Origin: Photobacterium atrarenae
GTDB lineage: Bacteria > Pseudomonadota > Gammaproteobacteria > Enterobacterales > Vibrionaceae
NCBI RefSeq assembly: GCF_024380015.1
Contig: NZ_CP101508.1
Location: 868,001 to 932,000, forward strand
Direction: 5' to 3'
Length of the DNA: 64,000 nt
Shown: piece by piece, positions 47,563-57,130 of the stretch
How the letters are laid out: the number at the start of each line of letters is the position of its first letter
How positions within the stretch are numbered: position 1 is the stretch's first letter
Notes under the pieces: model-generated
Database searches by the model: none
Told to the model about the DNA's origin: nothing
Seen by the model: the letters and a program-made list of their open reading frames with translations, nothing else
Position numbers and translations under genes: made by a program

Positions 47563-47706
47563 CAACGCGCGACCTTTGCGGTCGTCAGTTCATTTTCTTC
47601 TTTATGATTCCTCCCGATGCGTGACGTGCCTGCTTGATCGCGGGCTAGCTTGGTTTGTCTAATGGCCTATAAAAAAAGTGGTTATCGAGGGTGCCTTGAT
47701 GATTTC

Positions 47707-47720
47707 TTGACATAAAACAA
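47707..47720. promoter_or_regulatory. Candidate FNR site upstream of feoA
   Basis: TTGAC-ATAA-AACAA matches TTGAT-N4-ATCAA at eight of ten positions. It lies about 80 bases before feoA. Anaerobic activation of feo by FNR is known in E. coli; here it is inferred from the site alone. Upstream, at 47566-47595, gcgacc/ggtcgt could be a weak terminator for the sensor gene. Confidence 0.45.
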
Positions 47721-47759
47721 AGCTCAAAGTGTTTCAGGCTGTAAAATCGCAACCAGTAA

Positions 47760-47774
47760 TGAAAACAATTATCA
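47760..47774. promoter_or_regulatory. Candidate Fur box upstream of feoA
   Basis: TGAAAACAATTATCA matches the 7-1-7 Fur motif TGATAAT-N-ATTATCA at twelve of fourteen positions, with a perfect right half. It lies 19-33 bases before the feoA start and is well placed to block the promoter or initiation. Confidence 0.65.
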
Positions 47775-47792
47775 ATAAGGTGTGGCGTAAAG

Positions 47793-48023
47793 ATGAAACT
47801 GTCAGAGTTGTCATGCGGGACAAGCGGAAAAGTGACGGGCATGTCTGCCTTACCGGCGGCAACCCGAAAGAAATTGATGGTGATGGGGATGCTGCCGGAG
47901 ACGCCGGTGACAGTGGTACGTTTAGCGCCGTTGGGCGATCCACTTCAGGTTAGGGTGCGCGGGGTGGATATGGCCTTGCGTAAGCAGGTCGCCGCAGCGA
48001 TTGAAGTGGAGGTACAGTCATGA
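47793..48023 (+). CDS. feoA: Ferrous iron transport protein A
   Basis: Small SH3-like cytoplasmic partner of the FeoB iron channel. 76 residues. Family features: MKLSELSCGTSGKVTGM, the LMVMGMLPETPVTVVRLAPLGDP stretch seen in two parts, and VRVRGVDMALRKQVA. It overlaps feoB by four bases (ATGA). AAGG lies about ten bases before the ATG. Confidence 0.95.
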   Translation: MKLSELSCGTSGKVTGMSALPAATRKKLMVMGMLPETPVTVVRLAPLGDPLQVRVRGVDMALRKQVAAAIEVEVQS

Positions 48024-50296
48024 CTTACCACATCTTGACGGTGGGGAATCCCAATAGCGGCAAAACCACGTTATTTAATGGCCTGACCGGCGCGAAACAG
48101 CAAGTCGGCAACTGGGCCGGCGTGACGGTCGAGAAAAAAAACGGCACTTATACGTATGAGGATCAGCATTATACGCTGACTGATATGCCGGGAATTTATA
48201 ACCTCGATAGCGGGAATGATGCCAACAGCCCGGACGAAGTGATTGCGTGTCAGGCGCTGATGCAGCTCCCGGCCGATTTGATTCTCAATGTTGTGGATGC
48301 CACTTGCCTGGAACGCAGCCTTTATGCCACCTTGCAATTGCGAGAACTCGGTCGGCCGATGGTGGTGGTGCTGAACAAAATGGATGCGCTGGCACGCCAA
48401 CGTCAGTGTCTTGATCTGAAAGTGCTGGAAAAGGCACTGGGCTGCCCGGTGCTTGCCATTTCGGCCAATAACCAGGCACAGGTGAAATCCCTGAAAGCCG
48501 AGCTGCATCAGCAGCTTACACAAGGTCTTTCACTACAAGCCCTGACCTTGCACTATGGCGATGCGATGGAGCAGGCGGTGGGTCAGCTCACGCCGCTGTT
48601 CACTGAAGGGGTTGTCAATACCCGTGCGCAGGCCATTCGCCTGCTTGAGCAGGACGTTTTAGTGCTCAACAGTTTGCCATCGAGCGTTCGGGAGCAGGCC
48701 TGCAATGTTCGTCATTCGCTGCTGGCGGATATGGATATTGATGTCCAGATGGCGGATGTCCGATATAGCTTTTTACATCAGTTGTGTCAGCGCGTGCGTC
48801 GTCAGGAAGGCAAGATCAGTCGCCATTTAAGTGATCGGATTGATCAGGTTTTACTGCATCGCGCATTCGGGTTGCCGTTCTTTTTCATCGTGATGTACCT
48901 GATGTTCATGTTCTCGATTAATATCGGCAGCGCCTTTATTGATTTCTTTGATATCAGCGTCGGGGCGTTACTGGTCGATGGCGGCCATTACCTGCTGGAC
49001 GGACACCTGCCGGTCTGGCTGGTCACGATTATAGCTGACGGCATTGGTGGCGGGATCCAGACGGTTGCGACTTTTATTCCGGTGATTGCCTGCTTGTACC
49101 TGTTTATGGCGCTGCTGGAAAGCTCCGGTTACATGGCGCGGGCGGCGTTTGTGCTGGATAAGGTCATGCAGCAGGTGGGTCTGCCGGGCAAGGCATTTGT
49201 GCCTTTGGTGCTTGGCTTCGGTTGTAATGTGCCGGCGATCATGGCAACCCGGACCTTAGAGCAAGAGCGCGAGCGTAAACTGGCTGCGGCGATGACCCCC
49301 TTTATGTCCTGCGGTGCTCGCCTGCCGGTTTATGCCTTGTTTGCAGCCGCCTTCTTCCCGGAAAACGGCCAGAATGTGGTGTTTGGCCTGTACCTGCTGG
49401 GAATTGCGGCGGCTGTCCTGACCGGTTTGCTGTTGCGCTATACGTTGTATCCGGGCACCAGTAGCAGTTTCATTATGGAAATGCCGGACTACGAATTACC
49501 GACATTGCGAAATGTCGGGATCAAAACCTGGCAAAAGCTCAAGCGTTTTGTGCTGGGGGCGGGGAAAACCATCGTTGTGGTTGTTGCTTGTCTGAGTTTC
49601 TTTAACTCGCTCGGCGTGGATGGCACGTTCGGTAACGAGGATAGCGAAAACTCCGTATTGTCACGGGCGGCCCAGGTGGTGACCCCGGTGTTGGCACCGA
49701 TCGGAATTCAGGAAGACAACTGGCCGGCGACCGTCGGGATCATCACGGGTATTTTTGCCAAAGAAGCCGTCGTGGGTACTCTGAACAGCCTGTACGCGCC
49801 TTCCGCCGCGGAAGATGAGGCTGAATACGATTTGTTGGGCAGCTTGCAAGAAGCGGTGGCTTCTATTCCGGCAAACCTGGCCGATCTCAGCTACAGCGAC
49901 CCACTGGGGATTGAAGTGGGTGAGCTGACGGATCTGGATGTGGTTGCAGAGGCGCAGGAAGTCGATGCATCGGTGTTTGGTAACATCCAGGCACAATTTG
50001 TTAGTGGCTCTGCGGCCATGGCCTACCTGGTCTTCATTCTGCTTTACACGCCCTGTGTGGCCGCAATGGGGGCTTACGTGCGAGAGTTTGGTCAGAAGTT
50101 CTCGATCTTGATTGCCAGCTGGACCATGCTGTTGGCTTATACCTGTGCAACGCTCCTGTACCAGGTCGCCCACTTTACGGCGCATCCGGTGAGTAGTTTG
50201 CTGTGGATCGGCTTGTTTGCCGCAATCAATGCCGGGTTAGCCATTGCCTTTAAGCTTCAGGGACGGAAACAGCCACGGGAGATTGCCGTCGTATGA
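48020..50296 (+). CDS. feoB: Ferrous iron transporter B
   Basis: Inner-membrane Fe2+ transporter with an N-terminal G-protein domain. 758 residues. Nucleotide motifs: G1 VGNPNSGKTTLFNGL, G3 in the LTDMPGIYNL segment, and G4 VVLNKMDAL. A helical domain follows, then two Gate repeats with the conserved cysteines GFGCNVPAIMATRTLE and the second segment KEAVVGTLNSLYA. Eight or so membrane helices. It overlaps feoA and feoC by four bases each, so the three are translationally coupled. Confidence 0.97.
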   Translation: MTYHILTVGNPNSGKTTLFNGLTGAKQQVGNWAGVTVEKKNGTYTYEDQHYTLTDMPGIYNLDSGNDANSPDEVIACQALMQLPADLILNVVDATCLERSLYATLQLRELGRPMVVVLNKMDALARQRQCLDLKVLEKALGCPVLAISANNQAQVKSLKAELHQQLTQGLSLQALTLHYGDAMEQAVGQLTPLFTEGVVNTRAQAIRLLEQDVLVLNSLPSSVREQACNVRHSLLADMDIDVQMADVRYSFLHQLCQRVRRQEGKISRHLSDRIDQVLLHRAFGLPFFFIVMYLMFMFSINIGSAFIDFFDISVGALLVDGGHYLLDGHLPVWLVTIIADGIGGGIQTVATFIPVIACLYLFMALLESSGYMARAAFVLDKVMQQVGLPGKAFVPLVLGFGCNVPAIMATRTLEQERERKLAAAMTPFMSCGARLPVYALFAAAFFPENGQNVVFGLYLLGIAAAVLTGLLLRYTLYPGTSSSFIMEMPDYELPTLRNVGIKTWQKLKRFVLGAGKTIVVVVACLSFFNSLGVDGTFGNEDSENSVLSRAAQVVTPVLAPIGIQEDNWPATVGIITGIFAKEAVVGTLNSLYAPSAAEDEAEYDLLGSLQEAVASIPANLADLSYSDPLGIEVGELTDLDVVAEAQEVDASVFGNIQAQFVSGSAAMAYLVFILLYTPCVAAMGAYVREFGQKFSILIASWTMLLAYTCATLLYQVAHFTAHPVSSLLWIGLFAAINAGLAIAFKLQGRKQPREIAVV

Positions 50297-50535
50297 TTTT
50301 GCAACAGTTTAGGCAATACCTTGAAGCCCGTGGAAAAACGAGCCGGGCAGCGCTGGCGCAGCACTTCGGGATCAGTGAAGATGGCGTCGATGCGATGCTA
50401 GAGATCTGGGTGCAAAAAGGAAAACTCAGTAAGGAGCTGGCCGGCTGTGACGGTCAGCCCTGTTGCCGGGAAGCTTCTGAGGTCTGGTATCGCTGGTTGT
50501 CGCCCCACGAGCTGGCAATCACTGTGGTTCACTAG
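50293..50535 (+). CDS. feoC: Ferrous iron transport protein C
   Basis: 80 residues. A small winged-helix protein; in Klebsiella it protects FeoB and binds an Fe-S cluster. ILQQFRQYLEARGKTSRAALAQHFG and the helix ISEDGVDAMLEIWVQKGKL form the wing-helix. The cysteine loop is short: AGCDGQPCCREA with three Cys close together. The spacing differs from the four-Cys enterobacterial form, so cluster binding is uncertain. Last gene of feoABC. Confidence 0.88.
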   Translation: MILQQFRQYLEARGKTSRAALAQHFGISEDGVDAMLEIWVQKGKLSKELAGCDGQPCCREASEVWYRWLSPHELAITVVH

Positions 50536-50564
50536 CCGTCAGTGATGGCCTCTCAGATCCAGTG

Positions 50565-50601
50565 CAACAAGCAGCCAGCTCAGGCTGCTTGTTGTGTTTT
50601 A
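50565..50601 (+). terminator. Terminator after feoABC
   Basis: Twelve-base perfect stem caacaagcagcc/ggctgcttgttg with an AGCTCA loop, followed by TGTTTT. It can also act toward the converging HIT gene. Confidence 0.85.
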
Positions 50602-50618
50602 AACAACGTGGAATGTAA

Positions 50619-51053
50619 TCAGACGGTAGGGGAAAACCCGGGAATATGGCTTAGCTCGTCACGCAGCTCTTCGGCCAGCGCTGCCTGAACGTCCTCACTG
50701 CGTTGGGTACCATCGGTGTTACCCCAAACCGGGCCGGGCCAGGCGACATCGTGCTCAAACCGGGCGATGTGGTGTACATGAAGTTGGGGCACCAGGTTCC
50801 CCAGTGCGCCGACGTTTATCTTATCAGCCTGATAATCGTGTTCTAATAGGGCGGCGACTGCGCTGGATTCACGCATCAACTGGATTTGATCGGCTTCGGA
50901 TAGGTGGTGAATCTCCTTCAGCGCTTCACGGCGCGGGACTAGGATTAGCCAGGGCCCCAGGGCTTCTTTTGACAGTAACACCTGGCACAGCGGCAGATTA
51001 CCCAACAGGGTGGTGTCTGCGGCCAGTCTCGGATGAAGTGCAAACTGCATCAT
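50619..51053 (-). CDS. HIT-domain nucleotide hydrolase/transferase
   Basis: 144 residues from the ATG at 51053 (AAGGA upstream; a second ATG follows at once). A GTG start at 51083 is possible. The HIT motif H-x-H-x-H-x-x is present as LHVHHIARFEHD, here HVHH, and the N-terminal part LCQVLLSKEALGPWLILVPRRE fits HIT proteins. The C-terminal tail WPGPVWG is a subfamily trait. Such proteins hydrolyse adenylylated or dinucleoside polyphosphates. Substrate unknown. Convergent with feoC. Confidence 0.85.
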   Translation of the reverse strand: MMQFALHPRLAADTTLLGNLPLCQVLLSKEALGPWLILVPRREALKEIHHLSEADQIQLMRESSAVAALLEHDYQADKINVGALGNLVPQLHVHHIARFEHDVAWPGPVWGNTDGTQRSEDVQAALAEELRDELSHIPGFSPTV

Positions 51054-51236
51054 CTTATTCCTTAATTGTATTGTGTTGCTCACATGCTGACACTTTGCTC
51101 ATCGTGATCAGCAGGGGCTGCGTTATGCTGTGACACGACTATAGGGGAAACTGTTCGAACAAGCCAGAAAGACGCCAGATGCATCGTTCAGGTTTCTGAA
51201 ATATCTGTAAATACAGTGTTGTGAGCGGGGGAAGAG

Positions 51237-51842
51237 ATGACAGCTGAATATCAGGAAGTGCTGGACTTTTGGTTTGGTGAGCTGGATGAAGAAGTCACGG
51301 TGAACAATCAGAATTCACTCTGGTTTCAGGGCGGAGAAGAAACCGATCGCCTGATTTCGGAGAAGTTTCAACCGTTAGTGAGCCAGGCTGGCCTGGGTCA
51401 GCTCAGCCACTGGGCCGCAGAGCCGAGAGGTGCACTGGCATTGATCATTCTGCTCGATCAATTTACGCGCAATATCTACCGCGGCCTGAGCGCGGCATTT
51501 CGTTATGATTCGCTGGCCCTGGCCATTTGCAAACGGGGGTTGGCCAATAATCAGGATGAAGATCTACGACCGATTGAGCGGGTGTTTTTCTACTTGCCTC
51601 TGGAACATTCAGAAGCGGTTGAAGATCAGGAAGAAGCGGTCTTCCGTTTTGATCGCCTGCGCCAGTCGGTCTCTCCTGCGCATGCCGTGATCTTTGATGG
51701 TTTTTATCAATATGCCGTCAGTCATCATGAGATTGTGAAGCGCTTTGGTCGGTTTCCCCATCGCAACGCGGTCCACGGCCGTTTATCGACCCAGGATGAA
51801 CTGGAGTGGCTGCAAAAAAGTGGCCAGCGTTTCGGGCAATAG
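51237..51842 (+). CDS. DUF924 family protein
   Basis: 201 residues. The DUF924 pattern is plain: VLDFWFGELDEE, LWFQGGEETDRLI, a helical part with ALIILLDQFTRNIYRG and FFYLPLEHSEAVEDQE, and FGRFPHRNAVHGR near the C-terminus. The family is all-helical and TPR-like. Function unknown. It starts after a GGGGGAAGAG and stands alone between the HIT and diguanylate cyclase genes. Confidence 0.88.
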   Translation: MTAEYQEVLDFWFGELDEEVTVNNQNSLWFQGGEETDRLISEKFQPLVSQAGLGQLSHWAAEPRGALALIILLDQFTRNIYRGLSAAFRYDSLALAICKRGLANNQDEDLRPIERVFFYLPLEHSEAVEDQEEAVFRFDRLRQSVSPAHAVIFDGFYQYAVSHHEIVKRFGRFPHRNAVHGRLSTQDELEWLQKSGQRFGQ

Positions 51843-51917
51843 TTGGGGGGCTGGGCCGCAACGGCGATAGTGTGTAGCCATCGCCCGCGGCTAGCCCTGT
51901 GAAACAGGGCGAGTATT

Positions 51918-51959
51918 TGAAGAAGTTGGGCTGAAGAAGCAGGACTGAAGAAGCAAGGT
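51918..51959. repeat. Three tandem 14-base repeats
   Basis: Three consecutive units beginning TGAAGAAG (TGAAGAAGTTGGGC, TGAAGAAGCAGGAC, TGAAGAAGCAAGGT) run up to the stop of the diguanylate cyclase gene. A small hairpin (gccctg/cagggc, 51894-51910) lies beside them. Possible slipped-strand expansion or a protein-binding array; no function known. Confidence 0.7.
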
Positions 51960-52978
51960 CAGTTCAGAGGCAGAACCCGGTTTCTGCCCAGTTGTTTGGC
52001 TTTATTCAGGAAGCTATCGGCTCGCTCGACCACCGCCAGGTAGGGCTCGTTCGCAGCCCGGGTTGCCAGGCCGAATGAAGCCGTCACCGATTTGATCCGC
52101 TGGTTGGTTTTCTTGTCCAGCACGGAAATGATCTCAATCATCCTGCGCAAGGTCTCTGCTAGCTGGCGTCCCTCGTCATGGTCAGCATTCGGGTAGATTA
52201 TCGCAAATTCTTCACCGCCGAAGCGGTAGCACTGGGCGTGCCCTTCACAGCGCTCCCGGAGGCGGTGGGCAACCAACTTCAGTACCTGATCACCCAGCAA
52301 GTGGCCGTAGGCGTCATTGAAATCTTTGAACTTATCAATATCGAGCAGGATCAGGCTGTATTGCTGTTTGGCCTGGGTGTAGCTCAACAGATCGCGCTCG
52401 AAAGCACGGCGGTTAAACAGCCCGGTCAGCGCATCTTCATTGGCTTCTTTCTGACTTTTGGCCAGGGCTTGGCGCAGGGTTGAGATTTCTTCCTGGGCCT
52501 GGTTGAGTTGGCCCTGAAACGAGCCGGTAGAGGCCTGGATCTGGCGTGACTCTTCCAGCAGGTTGCGCACCAGTTTCATCGTATCTTCCAGAGACAAGCC
52601 GTCTTGCTCGGCGCGCTCGAGCTGATTGAAGGTGTTATCCAACACGCCCTGAAACGATTCTGTGGCCGAGAAGGTATCTGACATGGTATGAGACAGCTCC
52701 TGCATCATCGCCGCCAGGCTTTGCTTCAGTTGCACCATATCCCGATCGGTTTTACTGGCCAAATGCTCCTGGTACAGGCTGTCGCACAGGCTCGGCGGAC
52801 AGTGGCCGAAGGCCTCAATCCCTAAATCAAGGGCCAGGTTAAGCTGGGGGTGCTGCTGTGTAGTATAGGTATACCACAGGGCGTAGTTGGTTGGGGTTGT
52901 CGGGACTTTGTGTTTGATCATCAGTGGAACAGTTTTTTTTAAGATTTCCGTTGATTCCACAAAGCTGTCTTTGCTCAT
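51959..52978 (-). CDS. Diguanylate cyclase, GGDEF domain
   Basis: Makes cyclic di-GMP. 339 residues from the ATG at 52978 (MSKDSFVEST); an upstream extension to 53143 is not convincing. The N-terminal 170 residues are soluble and helical, with coiled-coil-like stretches (LNQAQEEISTLRQALAKSQKE), and carry no recognised sensor domain. The GGDEF domain (about 180-335) includes DALTGLFNRRAFERDL and the active RFGGEEFAI (about 254-258). The RxxD inhibitory site normally five residues before it is absent. Stand-alone gene. Confidence 0.92.
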   Translation of the reverse strand: MSKDSFVESTEILKKTVPLMIKHKVPTTPTNYALWYTYTTQQHPQLNLALDLGIEAFGHCPPSLCDSLYQEHLASKTDRDMVQLKQSLAAMMQELSHTMSDTFSATESFQGVLDNTFNQLERAEQDGLSLEDTMKLVRNLLEESRQIQASTGSFQGQLNQAQEEISTLRQALAKSQKEANEDALTGLFNRRAFERDLLSYTQAKQQYSLILLDIDKFKDFNDAYGHLLGDQVLKLVAHRLRERCEGHAQCYRFGGEEFAIIYPNADHDEGRQLAETLRRMIEIISVLDKKTNQRIKSVTASFGLATRAANEPYLAVVERADSFLNKAKQLGRNRVLPLN

Positions 52979-53182
52979 ACCTTGAATTCCGTTTGTCGCA
53001 ATGCGTCGGCTTATGAAGACGATCAGCCGGGTGCCTTCTGGCTGCTGACCGTACACATGATGATCAGAAATCGGACTGGACCTGATCATCAATGAAATAG
53101 ACATCGGCAGGTGCGCTGAGCGCTGGGGCGGTCGGATGTGCACTTGCTGGAATATTTGTTGCTATCATTTTGATAAGGATAT

Positions 53183-53215
53183 AAAAAAGCCTTCTAAGGA
53201 TACCTTAGAAGGCTT
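53183..53215 (-). terminator. Terminator of argS
   Basis: Thirteen-base perfect stem aagccttctaagg/ccttagaaggctt with a three-base loop. Read on the minus strand it is followed by a run of T. It lies about 50 bases after the argS stop. Confidence 0.9.
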
Positions 53216-53262
53216 CGAATGATTAGAAAAAATTATGACTTTCTTGAACGAACGTAGCAGAT

Positions 53263-54993
53263 TTACATGCGCTCGAGGGTTTCGATCCCCAGCAGGTCCA
53301 GACCTTGCTTGATGGTATTGGCTGTTAGCATCGCCAGCTTCAGGCGGCTTTGCTTCACGGTTTCTTCGGCATTGAGGATTGGGCATGCCTCGTAGAAGCT
53401 GGAGAACAGGCCAGCCAGCTCAAACAGGTAAGCACACATCACATGTGGGTGGCCTTCGCGGGCGACGGTTTGCACCGCTTCTTCGAATTGCAGCAGCTTC
53501 GACAGCAGCGTCTGCTCTTTCTCTTCGTTGATTGCAATCGGGTGGGTCAGATCTGCCAGCGCGATATCGGCACGCTTGAAGATGGATGCTACACGGGTGT
53601 AGGCATACTGCATGTACGGTGCCGTGTTGCCTTCAAAGGCCAGCATGTTGTCCCAGTCGAAAATGTAGTCTGTGGTACGGTGCTTCGACAGATCGGAATA
53701 TTTCACCGCGGCCATTGCGACGGTTTGCGCGATCTTGGCTTTCTCGTCGGCATCCAGATCCGGGTTTTTCTCTTCGATTAGCTTGGTGGCGCGCTCTTGG
53801 GCTTCGTCCAGCAGATCGGCCAGACGAACGGTGCCGCCGGCACGGGTTTTGAACGGACGGCCATCTTTGCCCAGCATCATCCCGAATGCGTGGTGTTCCA
53901 GGCTCACGTTTTCCGGCACGTAGCCAGCTTTGCGGACAATCGTCCAGGCTTGCATCAGGTGTTGGTGCTGGCGTGAGTCAATGAAGTACAGGACACGGTC
54001 CGCACCCAGTTGCTCGTAGCGGTATTTGGCACAGGCAATGTCGGTGGTGGTGTACAGGAAGCCGCCGTCACGCTTTTGGATGATCACACCCATCGGCTCG
54101 CCGTCTTTGTTCTTGTACTCGTCCAGGAAGACGACCTGTGCGCCGTCATCTTCAACCGCCAGGCCTTTGTCTTTCAGATCCGCAACGATCCCCGGCAGCA
54201 TGTCGTTGTACATCGACTCACCCATCACGTCATCACGGGTCAGGGAGACGTTCAGGCGGTCGTAGTTACGCTGGTTCTGGATCATGGTGATATCGACCAG
54301 CTTTTTCCACATGTCAGCGCAGTAGGCGTCACCGCTCTGTAGTTTCACCACGTAGTTCCGCGCACGTTCTGCAAACTCGGGATCTTCATCGTACAGTTTC
54401 TTTGAGTCACGGTAGAAGGCTTCCAGATCGGCCAGCTCCATGGAGATTTCGCCGGACTCGGCCTGCACACGCTCGAGGTTGGCAATCAGCATCCCGAACT
54501 GGGTCCCCCAGTCACCGATGTGGTTGGCGCGGATCACCTTGTGGCCCAGGTGCTCCAGGGTACGCACCACAGCATCCCCGATAATGGTGGAGCGCAGGTG
54601 GCCGACGTGCATTTCTTTGGCGACGTTTGGCGCGGAGTAGTCAACGACAATGGTTTTTTGCGCTTCTTTGGCTACACCCAGGCGCTCATCGACGAGGGCT
54701 TTTTCACCCTGCTCGGCCAGCCAGGCTTTGCTGAGGAAAATATTGATGAAACCCGGACCGGCGATTTCGACTTTGTCGGCAATGCCGTCCAGATCCAGCA
54801 CATCGATCACTTTCTGTGCGAACTCGCGTGGGTTGGTGCCAAGTTTCTTGGCCACACCCATCACCCCGTTGGCCTGGTAATCCCCAAACTGGGCTTTGGC
54901 TGACTGACGAACGGCGGCCGGACTACCAGCAGGTGCACCGGCGGCTTCGAGTGCCTGAGAAACTTTATCGTTGATGAGAGCTTGAATGTTCAC
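53263..54993 (-). CDS. argS: Arginyl-tRNA synthetase
   Basis: Class I synthetase charging tRNA-Arg. 576 residues (E. coli 577). The N-terminal Arg-specific domain begins [19 protein letters not shown]. The HIGH motif is [12 protein letters not shown], preceded by [14 protein letters not shown]. The KMSKS position is replaced, as in many ArgRS, by the [15 protein letters not shown] stretch. The C-terminal anticodon domain ends LGIETLERM. Divergent from yecM, which is also its neighbour in enterobacteria. Confidence 0.97.
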   Translation of the reverse strand: MNIQALINDKVSQALEAAGAPAGSPAAVRQSAKAQFGDYQANGVMGVAKKLGTNPREFAQKVIDVLDLDGIADKVEIAGPGFINIFLSKAWLAEQGEKALVDERLGVAKEAQKTIVVDYSAPNVAKEMHVGHLRSTIIGDAVVRTLEHLGHKVIRANHIGDWGTQFGMLIANLERVQAESGEISMELADLEAFYRDSKKLYDEDPEFAERARNYVVKLQSGDAYCADMWKKLVDITMIQNQRNYDRLNVSLTRDDVMGESMYNDMLPGIVADLKDKGLAVEDDGAQVVFLDEYKNKDGEPMGVIIQKRDGGFLYTTTDIACAKYRYEQLGADRVLYFIDSRQHQHLMQAWTIVRKAGYVPENVSLEHHAFGMMLGKDGRPFKTRAGGTVRLADLLDEAQERATKLIEEKNPDLDADEKAKIAQTVAMAAVKYSDLSKHRTTDYIFDWDNMLAFEGNTAPYMQYAYTRVASIFKRADIALADLTHPIAINEEKEQTLLSKLLQFEEAVQTVAREGHPHVMCAYLFELAGLFSSFYEACPILNAEETVKQSRLKLAMLTANTIKQGLDLLGIETLERM

Positions 54994-55014
54994 ACGCCTA
55001 TCCTTTAAATCATT

Positions 55015-55431
55015 GAGTACGCTAATGGTACGGGCTTATTAGCGAGGCAAAAACGTGACGGTATCCAATAGGGACTGCAGGCAAAAAAACCGTCAAAAAT
55101 AGTCACGCAAGCTCGCGAGATGCCGGAAGGCAATTAGCGTACTGGCTGGAGTCACGTGAGTATTGTTGACGGGATAGCCCTCCGGAAGCAGAGGTAGTCT
55201 CTTGAATACGTCAGTTGCAATGCCTTAATAATACCCACAAACTTAGCCCTTTTGGCAACCCGAAAAAGGCATTGGTAGCGATTTTTTTTTCGTTTCGGGG
55301 ACGCTGGAAAAATTATGCGCAAATCTAGCCGCGACAAGGCCTGTCGTCATCTTGGTTTAGGTTTCTAACCCCGGAAAATTGTGGATAATTATGCGTTTGT
55401 TATCTGATGCTGTCATTACTGGAGAAAAATC
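55015..55431. other. argS-yecM intergenic region, no gene seen
   Basis: About 417 bases between the divergent starts. It must hold both promoters. It contains an A-run (55083-55089) and a nine-base T-run (about 55282-55290) preceded by the weak repeat ccctttt/aaaaagg. Nothing in it resembles a tRNA, a known small RNA or a coding frame with a good start. Confidence 0.4.
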
Positions 55432-56022
55432 ATGCAGAAGTTACGCGAGGCTGGTCTTCACCCTGAGCAAATGCTGGCCCAGTTGCCCGCCTTTGTGGCC
55501 CGCATTGAAGCGTTGGCCCGGGAGATGGATCTGTCTCTGACGGCCTATCAGGCCGACCATCTTGCGCTGCGGGTTAATGACCGGGAGATAGCTGAGGCAC
55601 TACACCAGGCCTGGCTGGCCTACGGTGAGGAATGGTCCAGGACGATGATCAATGGCCGCCCGATCGTGGTGATTGGGTTTGATCAGCCCCTCCAGGTCGG
55701 CCCGTGGCAGATTGAAGCGCTGGAGCTGCCGTATCCGGGCGAGAAGCAATATCCGCAACAGGGATGGGAGCATATTGAATTTGTGATCCCGTCTGAGGCC
55801 GGTACCACGGATGCACTGAAGGCGGCGCTGGATGAGACTTTCCCGACATTGCCGTGGGATGAACTGGCAGCGAAAGGGATCAAGGTGAAAGCCAGCTCGC
55901 CGGCGGGCGAGCATGAGCGGCTGCCAAACCCGACGTATGCGTTCAAAAAAGAAGGCGTGTGCATCAAGCTCCACCCATGCTCGCTCAAAGCGGTGATTGA
56001 GAGTGAGGCGGGCGACTCGTAA
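55432..56022 (+). CDS. yecM: VOC-fold protein, YecM family
   Basis: 196 residues (E. coli YecM 188). The family signature TMINGRPIVVIGF, then WQIEALELPYPGEKQYPQQGWEH in two parts, and SSPAGEHERLPNPT closely follow YecM. The fold is that of vicinal-oxygen-chelate enzymes, with candidate metal ligands in ADHLALRV, GWEHIEFV and the C-terminal KLHPCS. Activity unknown. GGAGA lies before the ATG. Confidence 0.9.
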   Translation: MQKLREAGLHPEQMLAQLPAFVARIEALAREMDLSLTAYQADHLALRVNDREIAEALHQAWLAYGEEWSRTMINGRPIVVIGFDQPLQVGPWQIEALELPYPGEKQYPQQGWEHIEFVIPSEAGTTDALKAALDETFPTLPWDELAAKGIKVKASSPAGEHERLPNPTYAFKKEGVCIKLHPCSLKAVIESEAGDS

Positions 56023-56096
56023 CCGGAGGTTGATTCAGGCCAGGCCGGCGCTGTGTTTGATGCGGCGGCCTGGTTTGAGTTTTTGTGGGGAGTGGA

Positions 56097-56930
56097 TTAC
56101 AGGATCACGGTGCGGTTGCCGTGCACAAAGACTTTATCATCAAGCACCAGGCCCAGTGCTTTACTCAGCACGGATTTTTCCACATCCCGACCGGAGCGGG
56201 CCATATCTTCGGCACTGAAGTTGTGATCGACCGGGATCACGTTTTGGGTGATGATCGGCCCTTCGTCGAGATCGTTGGTGACAAAGTGGGCGGTGGCTCC
56301 GATGATTTTCACCCCGCGTTCAAAGGCCTGTTGATACGGCTTGGCACCGATAAAGGCCGGTAAGAAGCTATGATGGATGTTGATGATCTTATTCGGGAAG
56401 CTGGCGACAAAATTCGACGTCAGGATCCGCATGTATTTTGCCAGCACCACGTAATCGGGCTGGTATTGCTGCACCGCCGCCAAGAGTTTTTCTTCATGTT
56501 CTTCCCGGGACAGCCCTTGGTGGCAGACATGGTGGAACGGGATATCAAATTTTTCTACCAGCGGTGCCAGGGTGTCGTAGTTGCCGACCACGGCAGCGAT
56601 CTCGACATCCAGTGAGCCGTCAAAGGCTTTGACCAGAATATCCCCCAGACAGTGGGCTTCCTTGGTGACCATGATGACAATTTTTTTGCGTGCCGAGCTG
56701 ACCAGGCGACGGTGGCTGCCCGTTGGCAGGGCGCGATCGAGATCGAACAGGAAGGTTTCGTCATTGAAGATCCCCTCCAGTTCGGTACGCATGAAGAACT
56801 GGCGATTGGAGTGATCGACGAACTCGTTGTTGTGAATAATATTAAGCTGATGCTTGTAGCAAATGTTGGTGATTTTTGAGATCAGGCCCATCGCATCAGG
56901 ACAATCCGTCAGCAGTGTTTTCTTTTCCAT
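56097..56930 (-). CDS. purU: Formyltetrahydrofolate deformylase
   Basis: Hydrolyses 10-formyl-THF to formate and THF, balancing one-carbon pools and giving formate to PurT. 277 residues (E. coli 280). An N-terminal ACT domain (1-80, LLTDCPDAMGLISKITNICYKH) is a site for glycine/methionine control in E. coli. The formyltransferase-like domain has NIHHSFLPAFIGAKPYQQAF and the catalytic Asp in VTNDLDEGPII. No purine-regulator box was recognised upstream. Confidence 0.96.
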   Translation of the reverse strand: MEKKTLLTDCPDAMGLISKITNICYKHQLNIIHNNEFVDHSNRQFFMRTELEGIFNDETFLFDLDRALPTGSHRRLVSSARKKIVIMVTKEAHCLGDILVKAFDGSLDVEIAAVVGNYDTLAPLVEKFDIPFHHVCHQGLSREEHEEKLLAAVQQYQPDYVVLAKYMRILTSNFVASFPNKIINIHHSFLPAFIGAKPYQQAFERGVKIIGATAHFVTNDLDEGPIITQNVIPVDHNFSAEDMARSGRDVEKSVLSKALGLVLDDKVFVHGNRTVIL

Positions 56931-57130
56931 GGTCTTCCTTGAGCTAAAATGTAGAACGAGATCAATTGGCCTTTCGGTGTGCGATCAGCATGAACAGCTG
57001 GCACATTGAACGGTTACTTGTCGATTGATTATCACTGATATTTACCTTGGATTGTTTTTGGGGTCAAAAGATAAATGTTGAGCAAAGGGATTTGAATCGC
57101 TGTCGTCTGTCTGATTTGCGAGGATGAGCT

